A stretch of 64,000 bases of DNA, from positions 3,038,501 through 3,102,500 of the forward strand of contig CP046177.1 in the NCBI GenBank assembly GCA_014075215.1, given 5' to 3'. The stretch's first letter is position 1; each line of letters begins with the position of its first letter. Below, one piece after another: positions 44,731 to 53,134 of this stretch. The notes below the pieces were generated by a model that saw only the letters and a list, made by a program, of their open reading frames with translations, searched no databases and was not told the DNA's origin. This DNA comes from Flavobacteriaceae bacterium (GTDB taxonomy: Bacteria; Bacteroidota; Bacteroidia; Flavobacteriales; Flavobacteriaceae). The position numbers and the translations under genes are program-made.

Positions 44731-45279
44731 ATGAATACTCCCAAAAAATTATCATCAGATTATCTGCACAAACCCTTTGCACCAACAAAAGAAGAACTCA
44801 AAGCCGAGTTCAGAGCCAGAGTTCTAGAACAGATTCCCGTTGCCGAAATTAAACTCCAATACAATAAAGAGGTTGCACCGAAAAATCGCCTCAAAATACT
44901 GGACAGCCGACAAGCGGCTGAAATCCTAAGAGCACTATGGAAACACGATACTCTGGAATTACAGGAACAGTTTAAAATACTATACCTTAACAATTACAAT
45001 CAGGTAATTGGGTTATATCCACATAGCCAAGGTGGTATCACCAGCACATTCGCCGATATTCGCCTCATTCTAGTTGGAGCGTTTCAGTGCGGAGCAGTGG
45101 CGATGATTATTTCTCACAATCATCCGAGTTCCAATCCCAATCCTTCACAGGCTGATAAAATACTCACCAAAAAAATTCAGGAGGCTTCCAATTTAATAGA
45201 CATCAAACTTCTCGACCATATTATTTTAACCAAAAATGATTATTACTCCTTTGCTGATGAGGGAGATTTTAATAAATAA
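44731..45279 (+). CDS. RadC-like JAB-domain protein
   Basis: This 182-aa protein has the JAMM/JAB signature. LYLNNYNQVIGLYPHSQGGITSTFADIRLIL is followed by MIISHNHPSSNPNPSQAD, the metal-binding HxHP-S-x8-D motif, and KLLDHIILTKNDYYSFADEG. RadC-like proteins on mobile elements are common. The name is historical, and a role in DNA repair is not established; a metalloprotease or DNA-processing role is possible. Confidence 0.88.
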   Translation: MNTPKKLSSDYLHKPFAPTKEELKAEFRARVLEQIPVAEIKLQYNKEVAPKNRLKILDSRQAAEILRALWKHDTLELQEQFKILYLNNYNQVIGLYPHSQGGITSTFADIRLILVGAFQCGAVAMIISHNHPSSNPNPSQADKILTKKIQEASNLIDIKLLDHIILTKNDYYSFADEGDFNK

Positions 45280-45363
45280 AATCGTTTAACTATCTCATTG
45301 TAAATATGTGTCAATTACTCAAAAGAGATTAAATAAAATCTGCAATAATATAAAGCCACACAC

Positions 45364-45418
45364 AAACAGGACAAGGAATCATTCTATTTCCACGCATTGC
45401 GTGTCTCCTTGCCTGTTT
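45364..45418. repeat. Long hairpin between radC-like and methylase genes
   Basis: AAACAGGACAAGG (45364-45376) pairs with CCTTGCCTGTTT (45407-45418) with one bulged A. Within the loop CACGC and GCGTG form a second hairpin (45391-45403). It could be a terminator or a site for replication or transfer. Confidence 0.6.
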
Positions 45419-45466
45419 GGTTTAGGCTTCATTGTGAAAGAGCATATTTAATTAATCTCTCTCACA

Positions 45467-46282
45467 ATGAGTAAATCGACGAAATATCTACCTAATGAGT
45501 TTAAAACGTTTAACAATGCTTTTGAATCCTTATCACGACGACACGGCTACTACTACGTCTTTGAGGACTTTCTCGACCTCTATATCAATGCGTGGTGTTT
45601 TGATTATCAGTTTAACCGAGAATTGATACAAAACCGCTATACCCTAGAGGAACGCCAACAGTTTACCCTAATGATGTATGAAGTTATTAAAATACTAGAT
45701 AAGGAAATACAGAGCGATTCCGATTGCTACGATTTCTTTGGAACGTTTTATGAAAGTGCAGCTTTATCAAAACAAAAAGGATTTGCGCAATTTTTCACAC
45801 CAATGCCGATTTGTAATTTTATGGCACAGATTGTCGCACCAAACAATAACGAAACCTTTAGTGACCCTTGTTGTGGCAGTGGTCGATTTTCGTTAGCATC
45901 AAATTCGGTTTCGTTAGGTAGTTTTCATTTTTTGGTAGACCTTGATTTTACGTGCGCTAAGATGGCAACCCTTAATCTGATGCATCACGGCATTCACGGG
46001 ATTGTCATTGCTGATAATGGTTTGTTTCCTGGCAATGATTTCAAAGGGGCGTTTGTGGTTAACAGGAAACTACCCAAAACAGGTATCCCACAAATTGAAT
46101 ACATAGACAATGCCCAGCAAGCCTACAATTACGTACGCTATACCATTAATCCGTTTGATATGGTGAGAGATTTGTTTCCAAGAACAAACAAAACTCATAC
46201 ATCATCACCAAAAACAACCGATGATTATGAGGATATAAAAACAATGTTAAACGAAAAAACAGGGCAATTTTCTATGTTTTAA
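45467..46282 (+). CDS. N6-adenine methylase-like protein lacking the NPPY motif
   Basis: This 271-aa protein resembles type I/plasmid N6 methylases: QKGFAQFFTPMPICNFMAQIV and the AdoMet loop SDPCCGSGRFSLAS. Where the catalytic motif IV (NPPF/Y) is expected, the sequence reads GAFVVNRKLP, so the two prolines and the aromatic are missing. It may bind AdoMet or DNA without methylating. The C-terminal 60 residues are short and polar. It lies in the plus-strand cargo run of the element. Confidence 0.75.
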   Translation: MSKSTKYLPNEFKTFNNAFESLSRRHGYYYVFEDFLDLYINAWCFDYQFNRELIQNRYTLEERQQFTLMMYEVIKILDKEIQSDSDCYDFFGTFYESAALSKQKGFAQFFTPMPICNFMAQIVAPNNNETFSDPCCGSGRFSLASNSVSLGSFHFLVDLDFTCAKMATLNLMHHGIHGIVIADNGLFPGNDFKGAFVVNRKLPKTGIPQIEYIDNAQQAYNYVRYTINPFDMVRDLFPRTNKTHTSSPKTTDDYEDIKTMLNEKTGQFSMF

Positions 46283-46367
46283 AATATCAAAGGTTTTCAT
46301 AAGAAAAGATATTCAAAACGAGTAGGCTATGCTACACTTAAAACTGAATATCTGCAATCCTCTACGT

Positions 46368-46601
46368 ATGAAGAAAAATATAGAAAAGACCATTAACCTT
46401 GACCTTGTTAGGGTAGATGGAAATGCCTTTGCAATAATGGGGGCTTTTTCCAAACAAGCTAAACGAGAGGGCTGGACAAAAGAAGAAATAGAATGTATTT
46501 TAGATGAAGCCAGATCTTCGAACTATGAACATCTAATTGCTACCATAGCTAATCATTGTGAGGTCAATGAGGGAGAAGACTTAATAATTGATTTTGATTA
46601 A
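46368..46601 (+). CDS. Small acidic hypothetical protein
   Basis: This 77-aa protein starts at MKKNIEKTIN (a longer frame opens at 46329). It is helical and acidic (FSKQAKREGWTKEEIECILDEARSSNYEHLIATI) and ends IIDFD. The pattern is common in Bacteroidota conjugative elements, where such small proteins are uncharacterised. It is last gene before the hairpin array. Confidence 0.7.
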   Translation: MKKNIEKTINLDLVRVDGNAFAIMGAFSKQAKREGWTKEEIECILDEARSSNYEHLIATIANHCEVNEGEDLIIDFD

Positions 46602-46620
46602 TAAACTATTGGGCAAAACC

Positions 46621-46903
46621 CTTTCCAGAAATTTTTGTGATGAATTTGCAAAAATCTCCGGAAAGCGTTTAGCAGTAGTTTTCATTTTGAGTGAATGCAC
46701 CTTTTTTTAGGAAAAAGAAGCATCCCACTCAAAAAAGTTTGCTCCTGCGGGAGCAAAAGCAAGTGGGTGAAATCTCTGTATAATCTCATGAGATTATACA
46801 GAGATTTCACCCACTTGCCAAAAGGAAATGGCGTTTCCCTTTGGAATCCCTTTGCAAAAAAAAATGAACACAAAAAAGGATTTTCTCGCGAGGATCCTTT
46901 TTT
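46621..46903. repeat. Array of six consecutive stem-loops between convergent operons
   Basis: In order: 46621-46665 (CTTTCCAGAAATTTTTG with its near complement); 46685-46734 (TTTTGAGTG-AATGC with GCAT-CCCACTCAAAA, A/T-rich inner stem); 46738-46757 (TTTGCTCC TGCG GGAGCAAA); 46759-46818 (perfect 60-bp palindrome); 46818-46844 (CCAAAAGGAAA with TTTCCCTTTGG); 46872-46903 (AAAAAAGGAT with ATCCTTTTTT). There is no gene inside. The last hairpin also fits a terminator for the minus-strand operon. Confidence 0.85.
46759..46818. repeat. Perfect 60-bp palindrome
   Basis: The left arm 46759-46787 starts GCAAGTGGGTGAAATC and the right arm 46790-46818 is its exact complement around AT, with no spacer. Such a sequence extrudes a cruciform readily and is normally unstable, so it is probably under selection or very recent. 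Confidence 0.92.
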
Positions 46904-47180
46904 ATGCTTTCAGAATAGTAAAGAGGGGTTTAATGGCATTGAAGATGAATTTGAAAAATTCCAAAATAAGCCAGCCCAGCCAATAGCAAAAGCGTGGTAA
47001 GAACCACAGCAGTTTTTTGAATACATATCCGAGTAAAGCAATTGCTCTTTTAAGAAAAAAATTCGCCAACTTTACCAACTGCCTTGATATCCATTTCCAA
47101 AACACAAAAAATTTTTTCCTGTTAAAAAGAAGCAGGATAATATTAATTAGAATAAACCAAAATATTAGTGTGTGACCCAT
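46902..47180 (-). CDS. Small membrane protein downstream of coupling protein
   Basis: This 92-aa, highly hydrophobic and aromatic protein has 2-3 membrane segments (IFWFILINIILLLF; LLWFLPRFCYWLGWLILEFFKFIF). It starts 7 bases after the coupling-protein stop, so it is co-translated with it. It may anchor or stabilise the coupling protein, which itself has no N-terminal membrane segments. This is inference from position. Confidence 0.65.
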   Translation of the reverse strand: MGHTLIFWFILINIILLLFNRKKFFVFWKWISRQLVKLANFFLKRAIALLGYVFKKLLWFLPRFCYWLGWLILEFFKFIFNAIKPLFTILKA

Positions 47181-47187
47181 AACCTAA

Positions 47188-48495
47188 TTATTTTTTGAGT
47201 TTGAGTTTAAGCCAAAAATTCTTATACCATGGACGAAGTTTGAGCAACACGGCTGGCATGTTTCCACTTAAGAAAATCGCACGTCCATTCTTCAGTGTTC
47301 GGATAGCTTCAGGGGAAATAAGGGCAGACCTACCTTCTTTCTTTTTGTTGGTTGGGAAATAGGTACTATTTCCGTCCGATTTATAGCCTATTTTCTGGCT
47401 TATCTCTCTCGTTGTTGAATAGGATAATCCAGGTAAATAGATATGATGCTTAGTATTTTCGATAATAGTTTCCGCATCGTTACCATATAAGGCGCGTAGC
47501 TGGCGCATTGACTGTAGGATTAAACTTACGCTCACTTTTCGCTTGCGAGCAACCGTCAGGAAATTTGCTAGCTTTGGACAGTATATATTACCTGCCTCAT
47601 CGTATAGGATGAATTGATTCAAATCATTTTTTTCAGGCATAATCATCAGCGTATCGGTTATCTCTTTTAGTAGTAAGGACAAATAGAGGCCATACTCTTT
47701 CACGCGATTTTCCGCTACACAGATAAAGCAAATTGACGGTTTTTTGCGATAGCCTTTGAAGTCTATATCGTTACTACTTGAGACCTTTTTGAGCGTTTCG
47801 GTAGCCATCGGAGCAAGAGCCGTGCGACACGTCGCTACGGTGCTACCAAAAAGCTTTTCAGGTTGGCTAATGATGGCTTTAACCTCTAACCATGTTTCAT
47901 TGTCCAAATGTTCGGATAACTCTTTAATAAGTTCTTCTTTGTCGTGTTCGTTAAACCGATTGAGCATATTAAAAACGTATTGTAACGTTTTCTGCTCTGG
48001 TCGATTGAGAACAGACACTATCAGGCAATAAATCAATGATTTAGCAGATTCATTCCAAAAACGTGTCGAGCCAGTTTCTTGCGGGAACGCACTCGAAACA
48101 ATAGCATCGGCAAGCATTTTAGCGTCCTCTCTTGTCTTGACACTATGAAGTGGACACCAATGGCTACTGTTATCGGGGTCAATCGTATTAATACAATCTA
48201 CCTGAAAGAATTTTTTGAGATATTCCCCGCAGAGATTAAACAACTCTTGCGAAGGGTCTATGACGTACATGGAGGCATTGCGAATTTTCATCAAATTTGG
48301 TACAACAAAGGCGGTAGATTTTCCGTAGCCTACTGACCCTAAGCAAATTAATCCCTGCATAGAATCCTTGACCGATATTCTGGATACGCCATCTATAACA
48401 AGCCCTTTTCGATAACGATTGAGCAGAGAGAAGCGGTCAATCCCTTTCAGGAATTTGGCAGATGTCTGCGAGTGGGAATAGGAAAAAATACTCAT
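47188..48495 (-). CDS. Type IV coupling protein (VirD4/TraG-like)
   Basis: This 435-aa ATPase brings the relaxosome to the transfer channel. Walker A GSVGYGKSTA is at about residue 53, with YVIDPSQELFNLCGEYLKK and Walker B QFILYDEAGNIY, followed by RKVSVSLILQSMRQLRALYG typical of TraG. No N-terminal transmembrane helices are present; the small membrane protein just downstream may replace them. It is short compared with full TraG, as in mobilizable elements. Confidence 0.88.
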   Translation of the reverse strand: MSIFSYSHSQTSAKFLKGIDRFSLLNRYRKGLVIDGVSRISVKDSMQGLICLGSVGYGKSTAFVVPNLMKIRNASMYVIDPSQELFNLCGEYLKKFFQVDCINTIDPDNSSHWCPLHSVKTREDAKMLADAIVSSAFPQETGSTRFWNESAKSLIYCLIVSVLNRPEQKTLQYVFNMLNRFNEHDKEELIKELSEHLDNETWLEVKAIISQPEKLFGSTVATCRTALAPMATETLKKVSSSNDIDFKGYRKKPSICFICVAENRVKEYGLYLSLLLKEITDTLMIMPEKNDLNQFILYDEAGNIYCPKLANFLTVARKRKVSVSLILQSMRQLRALYGNDAETIIENTKHHIYLPGLSYSTTREISQKIGYKSDGNSTYFPTNKKKEGRSALISPEAIRTLKNGRAIFLSGNMPAVLLKLRPWYKNFWLKLKLKK

Positions 48496-48538
48496 AGGTG
48501 GCTATGTTTATAGAGTTAATGAAATGGTGGTTTTTATA

Positions 48539-49420
48539 TTAGCGTTCCAACTCGTTGGACTGCTCACGTTCGGTAATTTTTTTGAGTTCTGCCATGCGTT
48601 TCAGCACGTGGAAGTTTTCCTTAAAAAGTGGAATCCCTAATGTTTTCCACCTAAACTTATTTTTACGTTTATAGATAATGCCCGTTAGCTTGCCATTGCC
48701 ATCTCTCCTGTACGTTTGTATGTCTGGTGTGTTGTTTATTAATGTTTCAAATTCTTCAATGGTATTACTTTGGCGTACAAGGTCATGGACTATTTCGGCT
48801 ACCTTGTCTTTTTGATGGTTGCGTTTTTTAGCGGGTTTCTGTAGTTGTAAAAGCCGTCTTTGACTACGGTATTTATGTGGTAAGCGTTCTTGGATTTCTT
48901 GCTCATTCAGGTACACGGTGCTTTGATGAAGTTCAGGCATGGTGCGTAAAACGTATCTTTCCATGCTTCTACGCAAATCGTAGTACTGCTCGTTAGTCAT
49001 CATCATGTCGCTACTGCGCTCACTTTCAAGATGATTCGAAGTCAATAAGAGATGAACATGATAGTGTTTTCCTTGCTCAATATGTGGTACACAGACCGCT
49101 TTGGATAAACCTTTTGGGTCTCTCAAACGGAGATATTCATTGGTGATGGTTTGCAGTTTGGCTCTGGTTAAATCCTTTGAGTTTTCAGGGCTGAATGCCA
49201 ATACCTCATGATAACGGTAGCACCGCTTGCGTTTCGGGTTTTTCGTCAGATACCTCGCATTATCATTGAATGAATCTATGATATCTTTTCTCGTAAAACC
49301 CCGCGAGATATTCTGAAAAATAAGCCACTGATGTTCTGGCTCATCAGAAATGCCGTCAAAGATGTAATTCACACCATAATTCGATAAAAGTTGGGTATGG
49401 CGGATGCTGGCAATTATCAT
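48539..49420 (-). CDS. Relaxase/mobilization nuclease
   Basis: This 293-aa MOB-type relaxase has the metal-binding HxH in EQGKHYHVHLLLTSN (residues about 125-139). An upstream YRYHEVLAFSPENSKDLTRAKLQTIT resembles the conserved motif of MOBP relaxases. It nicks oriT and stays bound to the 5' end. It overlaps the MobC-like gene by 4 bases. The likely catalytic Tyr near the N-terminus (NYGVNYIFD) is a candidate, not proven. Confidence 0.82.
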   Translation of the reverse strand: MIIASIRHTQLLSNYGVNYIFDGISDEPEHQWLIFQNISRGFTRKDIIDSFNDNARYLTKNPKRKRCYRYHEVLAFSPENSKDLTRAKLQTITNEYLRLRDPKGLSKAVCVPHIEQGKHYHVHLLLTSNHLESERSSDMMMTNEQYYDLRRSMERYVLRTMPELHQSTVYLNEQEIQERLPHKYRSQRRLLQLQKPAKKRNHQKDKVAEIVHDLVRQSNTIEEFETLINNTPDIQTYRRDGNGKLTGIIYKRKNKFRWKTLGIPLFKENFHVLKRMAELKKITEREQSNELER

Positions 49421-49893
49421 GGTTGTAATTCGTTAAGCACTATTTGTATTTCTTCGGCATAGTCAGGTGTTCGTATTACGGTGTTTCTTACTAATATTTT
49501 CACTTCTATCGGGGCGTTGTATATCTTCATAATTCCTTGCTGCATTTCTGCGAAATTTGCGCTCACTTGCTCAATAATTTCTGGGCTGACCATTCGCGTG
49601 GAATTAACCATAAATGCGACCTGATTGAGCAAAGTTCCGTACTTAGCCAACTGAACAATGACGTCTTTGGTGAGCCTATCAAAAGGTAAAACGTATTCTT
49701 TTTTGGCATTTCCAATGGCTTGTTCACGTACATACGCACCAAATGATTTGCCGGCTTTTTTCGCTTTGGACGAAAGGAAATCGTGTTGTTCCAGTGTGAA
49801 AATTATCTGGCAATGTTTCTTTTCTTTCCGATACTGTTTTTGGTAGGTGTTTTTTCTGTCTTTTTCTGTCTTTTTCTGTCTTTTTCTGTCATG
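49417..49893 (-). CDS. MobC-like relaxosome accessory protein, start codon out of frame
   Basis: The conserved frame is open from 49893 to the stop at 49417. It reads HCQIIFTLEQHDFLSSKAKKAGKSFGAYVREQAIG, a ribbon-helix-helix MobC/MobA pattern, then LTKDVIVQLAKYGTLLNQ. The only upstream ATG (49892-49890) is in another frame and leads to a stop after 29 codons. Four copies of a 10-bp repeat (49851-49890) separate it from the coding frame; one more copy would restore frame. An internal ATG at 49650 would lose the RHH domain. It is thus OFF as read, or starts at a non-ATG codon. Confidence 0.75.
   Translation of the reverse strand, partial: HDRKRQKKTEKDRKNTYQKQYRKEKKHCQIIFTLEQHDFLSSKAKKAGKSFGAYVREQAIGNAKKEYVLPFDRLTKDVIVQLAKYGTLLNQVAFMVNSTRMVSPEIIEQVSANFAEMQQGIMKIYNAPIEVKILVRNTVIRTPDYAEEIQIVLNELQP
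49851..49890. repeat. Tandem repeat, 4 x TTTTTCTGTC
   Basis: Four exact 10-bp units lie end to end directly after the minus-strand ATG of the MobC-like gene. Because 10 is not a multiple of 3, each gain or loss of a unit changes the reading frame. Five (or two) units place the ATG in frame. Confidence 0.95.
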
Positions 49894-49954
49894 CGTTATT
49901 TTTTACATAGATGAAATAACCTGTGGTGAACAGGAGGGGGTTTTTTGGCGGTTT

Positions 49955-50287
49955 TTAGTTATAGCATACAATCTCGTCTGCGCCAAATCCCCCACTATCT
50001 ACCTCGTTCCTGCTCTCTGTTTTGCACTTTCTCGTAATAGTTTGGATTTCTTTCAGGCGTTGAGCGTTTCGCTCCTTACTACGGACATTTTCTATTTCAT
50101 AACAAAAGCCCGTCAACAGTGAGTGAAAGGTTACGTTTTTGGGTTGCTCCAATATCATAGCGTGAAGCACCTCTTTGGTCAGTTCCCAACGGTCAGGTGA
50201 CATTTTTTCAACCAAAGATTTGCCAGCACCAAAACCAATACAATATTGCTTTTGAAAACGCTTATCTTCTTTATCTTTTGGGAACAT
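49955..50287 (-). CDS. Hypothetical protein of mobilization operon
   Basis: This 110-aa protein starts MFPKDKEDKRFQKQYCIGFGAGKSLVEKMS, followed by a helical region and a polar tail. It is encoded 2 bases after the HTH gene and before the MobC-like gene. I do not recognise a family. It may be a relaxosome or copy-control component by position. Confidence 0.55.
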   Translation of the reverse strand: MFPKDKEDKRFQKQYCIGFGAGKSLVEKMSPDRWELTKEVLHAMILEQPKNVTFHSLLTGFCYEIENVRSKERNAQRLKEIQTITRKCKTESRNEVDSGGFGADEIVCYN

Positions 50288-50289
50288 AA

Positions 50290-50581
50290 TCAGAACGTTT
50301 TACGGGTTCGTTTTGCCAGAAATTGTAGTACAGATTCCTTGACGAAAAGGATATGTTTGCGTGAAATCTGAACGTATGCTATTTCTCCGTTATCCTTGAT
50401 TTTTTGGAGCGTCGTTTTGCTCTTGATATTAAGCATTTTCATTGTTTGTTCTGGTGAGATATGAGTGGTATCGTTCTTAAATTCCTCAATAGTGTCCAAT
50501 ACCGTCTGGCGGATTTCTGCTCGTAAATCTTCTTTGTTAAAAACCGTTAATTCTATTTTTTTTGTATTCTCCTGTATTCAT
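50290..50581 (-). CDS. Excisionase-type HTH protein, frame broken at an A8 tract
   Basis: The HTH part (THISPEQTMKMLNIKSKTTLQKIKDNGEIAYVQISRKHILFVKE) is a MerR/excisionase-like winged helix. Reading upstream in the same frame gives IELTVFNKEDLRAEIRQTVLDTIEEF, the usual N-terminal helix of this Bacteroidota family. The frame then meets a stop instead of an ATG. The ATG at 50581 (MNTGEYKK) is one base out of frame across a run of eight A (minus strand, 50563-50556); seven A would join them. An internal ATG at 50499 gives a 69-aa product that keeps the HTH. Confidence 0.7.
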
Positions 50582-50637
50582 AATGTGTAAATTTTAAAGA
50601 CAGTTCCCCACGTCAGCAAAGAACTGCCTGATTAATG

Positions 50638-51372
50638 TTATAGATTCGCCACAACTTCTACTGACTGCATCCCTTTGCTTAAGAGATAATCCTTAAATCG
50701 CTGGCTGATTAAGCGGAAAGCGTAATCGGTCTGGGTGTCTGTCGGCTGAAACACTATTATCACTTTCATTTTTTGTAATGATAATGATGTGGCGGTAATA
50801 GGAGCGTATTGTTCCAAAAGTTCGGCTAAGTAGTTTGGTGATTGCACCAGCTTTTTCATATCCTGACGATTGTAGGCAGAAAATTCTCGGCTATTATTAA
50901 GCATATCGCTTTGAATTATCACGAGTTGTTGGTCAGCGTTATTATTGGCTACCTTAGTAATGGTATTGTTGACATTGAGAAAAATCGTTGACGATTCTCG
51001 GTCGTAATCAGCTTGCTGTACATCTTCAATCGCCTGCATTACCTGAGCCACGAATCTTTTTACTTTAGCACGTCGCTTGTACTTGTTGTACTTCGATGGA
51101 CTGGCAGGGACTAATGCTATCGGCAATTCCTGATTAAGATGTACTTCGGTAATGAGGCTCTGGGTATAGGTTACACCAGACTTTGGCTCACTATCCAGCC
51201 CACTCAACCGCATCAATTTATCGGCAGTCAAATGCACAGGCTGACTTTGATGAGAGCCTGTTACATCCACAAGGTTATAGATTTCGCTGGTTGGGGGTGT
51301 TTCTGATGGTGTGCAAGCAACAAACAATATGGCTACACATACAACAAAGAGTATTCTGATAATTGTTTTCAT
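50638..51372 (-). CDS. vWA-like lipoprotein
   Basis: This 244-aa protein has a lipoprotein signal (IRILFVVCVAILFVACT). IYNLVDVTGSH has the D-x-T-G-S pattern of a vWA MIDAS metal site. DRESSTIFLNVNNTI and later QQLVIIQSDMLNNS match the central strand and SD loop of vWA folds. The final beta-alpha part reads KVIIVFQPTDTQTDYAFRLISQRFKDYLLSKG. It starts 6 bases after the true end of the membrane protein gene. The same pair occurs, broken, at 60492-63290. vWA domains bind protein partners; the partner here is unknown. Confidence 0.7.
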   Translation of the reverse strand: MKTIIRILFVVCVAILFVACTPSETPPTSEIYNLVDVTGSHQSQPVHLTADKLMRLSGLDSEPKSGVTYTQSLITEVHLNQELPIALVPASPSKYNKYKRRAKVKRFVAQVMQAIEDVQQADYDRESSTIFLNVNNTITKVANNNADQQLVIIQSDMLNNSREFSAYNRQDMKKLVQSPNYLAELLEQYAPITATSLSLQKMKVIIVFQPTDTQTDYAFRLISQRFKDYLLSKGMQSVEVVANL

Positions 51373-51378
51373 ATCTTA

Positions 51379-52803
51379 TTATTTTTCTGGGTTATTTTTA
51401 ATAAATGAATAATGTGGGTCTCCGTTTTGGCTTTCGCTCATTACTTGCCATGCGGTTGGTGCTGATGTTGGTGGTGATGCACTACTCGGTGTAGTAGTAG
51501 GGATTGGTGGGGTTACGGGCAACAACGCAATGTTCTCAAACGGGTTTTGTAAATCCTATAGGGTGTTCATATCTAACAGGATGGCTTTTCCGTCCGTGTA
51601 TTGTGGTATAGTGTTAAATAACAACGCCACCGAAGATTTATAGTCAGCATTGATTTGTGCATAAAAATTGCGTGCCTGTGCCAGTTCGGTATTGAAGTTC
51701 AGAGCAGCCTTCCTAAACGTCTCGTTTTCACCTTTGATAGCAGCCTGAAAAGGTTTGATTTTGGCATCAAATTGCTTATTCACTTGCTCTCGTTTTTTAT
51801 GTTCTACTTGGTAACCATTAAAAAATCGCTTTTTGTGATTGGCAAGGGCTTTTTCACTTTCTTTCAGATCTTTTTTTGCTCCGTCATAAGCCTCATTATC
51901 AGCTATTTTTTGAGGGCTAGGGTATAAGAGTAGCTTTGAGAGAAAAATTCCTACAAACAGCACAAGGTTCATCGTCATAAAATAAACAGGCGACAAAATG
52001 AACGTTCCTTCGGTTTCCTCCAGAGTCAGTTGAGAAACCCGAATCATTCCTAGCGCAAAATAGACCGTAGCTACCAAAAGGGTCAGCACAACACTGGAAG
52101 CTATTTTCGCCATTTTCTGATACTTTTGGCTTCTCCATATGGTTGCTAAACCCATTCCAACCGCATACGTACCAATGGCAATACCCAAGCCTATCAAAGT
52201 GGATGCAGGGTCATAGAAGCCTGCATACTCGTAAGCATCACGATTCATATAGATTTCTGCTAATACCAAAAATCCAATTACAATACCTGAACTGATTTTA
52301 CGAGGACGCAGATTGTGTTTGGGAAGTGTCTTGAGTTTGTTCTTTTTGTCATTAACCTCTTGCTCTAATGTTCCAATGGTTTTTTCTGTGTCAGACATAT
52401 CTTTGGTATGACCATCGGAAGCACCATCAAGAAATTTTGTTCGTTCTGACGACAAATCATCAATGCTTTTTTGTTTGTCGGCTTCGGCATTGGGAGCATT
52501 ATTACCAAACGATTTTTCGTATTTGTTGTAAATTGTTCGATATTCTGAAAGATTTTTAGAAAAAATCACGCCGATTTCGTTCGTTTTACTCTGAAAAAAT
52601 TGGCGAAGATGCACCACCGCAGGAATATGATTGATATTAAGAGCAACATCTATCATTGCCAACAAGTAACGGGCAATGTTCTGTACGTTGTCTTTGACCC
52701 ATTTATAAGCCAATCTTTTGTGAGTAAGCAATTCTTTGGCAACATCAATAACGGTGACGTTGCTTTTGCTTTTGGATTTGTTTCGTTTAAATAGATTTAT
52801 CAT
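51379..52803 (-). pseudogene. Coiled-coil multipass membrane protein, in-frame amber near the C-terminus
   Basis: The frame encodes 415 residues, then TAG (51558-51556), then 58 more in-frame residues (DLQNPFENIALLPVTPPIP ... a Pro/Thr-rich linker, ending HYSFIKNNPEK) before TAA at 51379. Features in order: basic N-terminus; helical region to about 150; coiled coil DTEKTIGTLEQEVNDKKNKLK; four hydrophobic segments between about 175 and 300 (SSGIVIGFLVLAEIYM, STLIGLGIAIGTYAVGMGLA, SSVVLTLLVATVYFALGM, PVYFMTMNLVLFVGIFLSKLLL); a second coiled coil. The extension reaches to 6 bases before the lipoprotein ATG, as expected for an operon. It is either truncated by 12 percent or read through. Confidence 0.7.
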
Positions 52804-53134
52804 AATATGTAATTTTAAAATTTGTATTCATTTGTTTTTCGTTATCATTTTGGGTGAAATATGCAAGCCATTGGGCATTCCGCTCACTGATTTTGTCTGT
52901 CTCGTAATTGCGGGTTAAAACTTCATTAAGTTTTGCCAAATTTTCCGCAGATTTTGATTGCAAGCAATCATTGAGCAAGGCAAATTTTGAGGCCAAATCG
53001 AGCGTACTCCTAAAGAAGTTCCCAAACAGTTTTGGGTTCTTTTGATACAGTTGGTTAAAGAATGGAACTAACATTGTATTAGTTCCATTCTGGGGTTGTG
53101 AAAATTCCATAACTGCTATTTTATGGGGTTTCAA
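52787..53134 (-). CDS. Hypothetical protein of mobilization operon
   Basis: This 115-aa, helical, soluble protein (VPFFNQLYQKNPKLFGNFFRSTLDLASKFALLNDCLQSKS) overlaps both neighbours, by 17 bases with the membrane protein gene and 14 bases with the upstream gene. Translational coupling makes it part of the same module. No family recognised. Confidence 0.65.
   Translation of the reverse strand: MKPHKIAVMEFSQPQNGTNTMLVPFFNQLYQKNPKLFGNFFRSTLDLASKFALLNDCLQSKSAENLAKLNEVLTRNYETDKISERNAQWLAYFTQNDNEKQMNTNFKITYYDKSI

Noticed and set aside
46695..47000. 101-aa plus-strand frame (and a minus-strand twin at 46682-46873)
   Set aside because: Both frames only read through the hairpins and the 60-bp palindrome, giving the same peptide in mirror image. 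There is no start signal and no relatives that I know of.
49851..49890. CRISPR-like or satellite array
   Set aside because: Units are 10 bp, directly adjacent and without spacers, so this is a simple tandem repeat.
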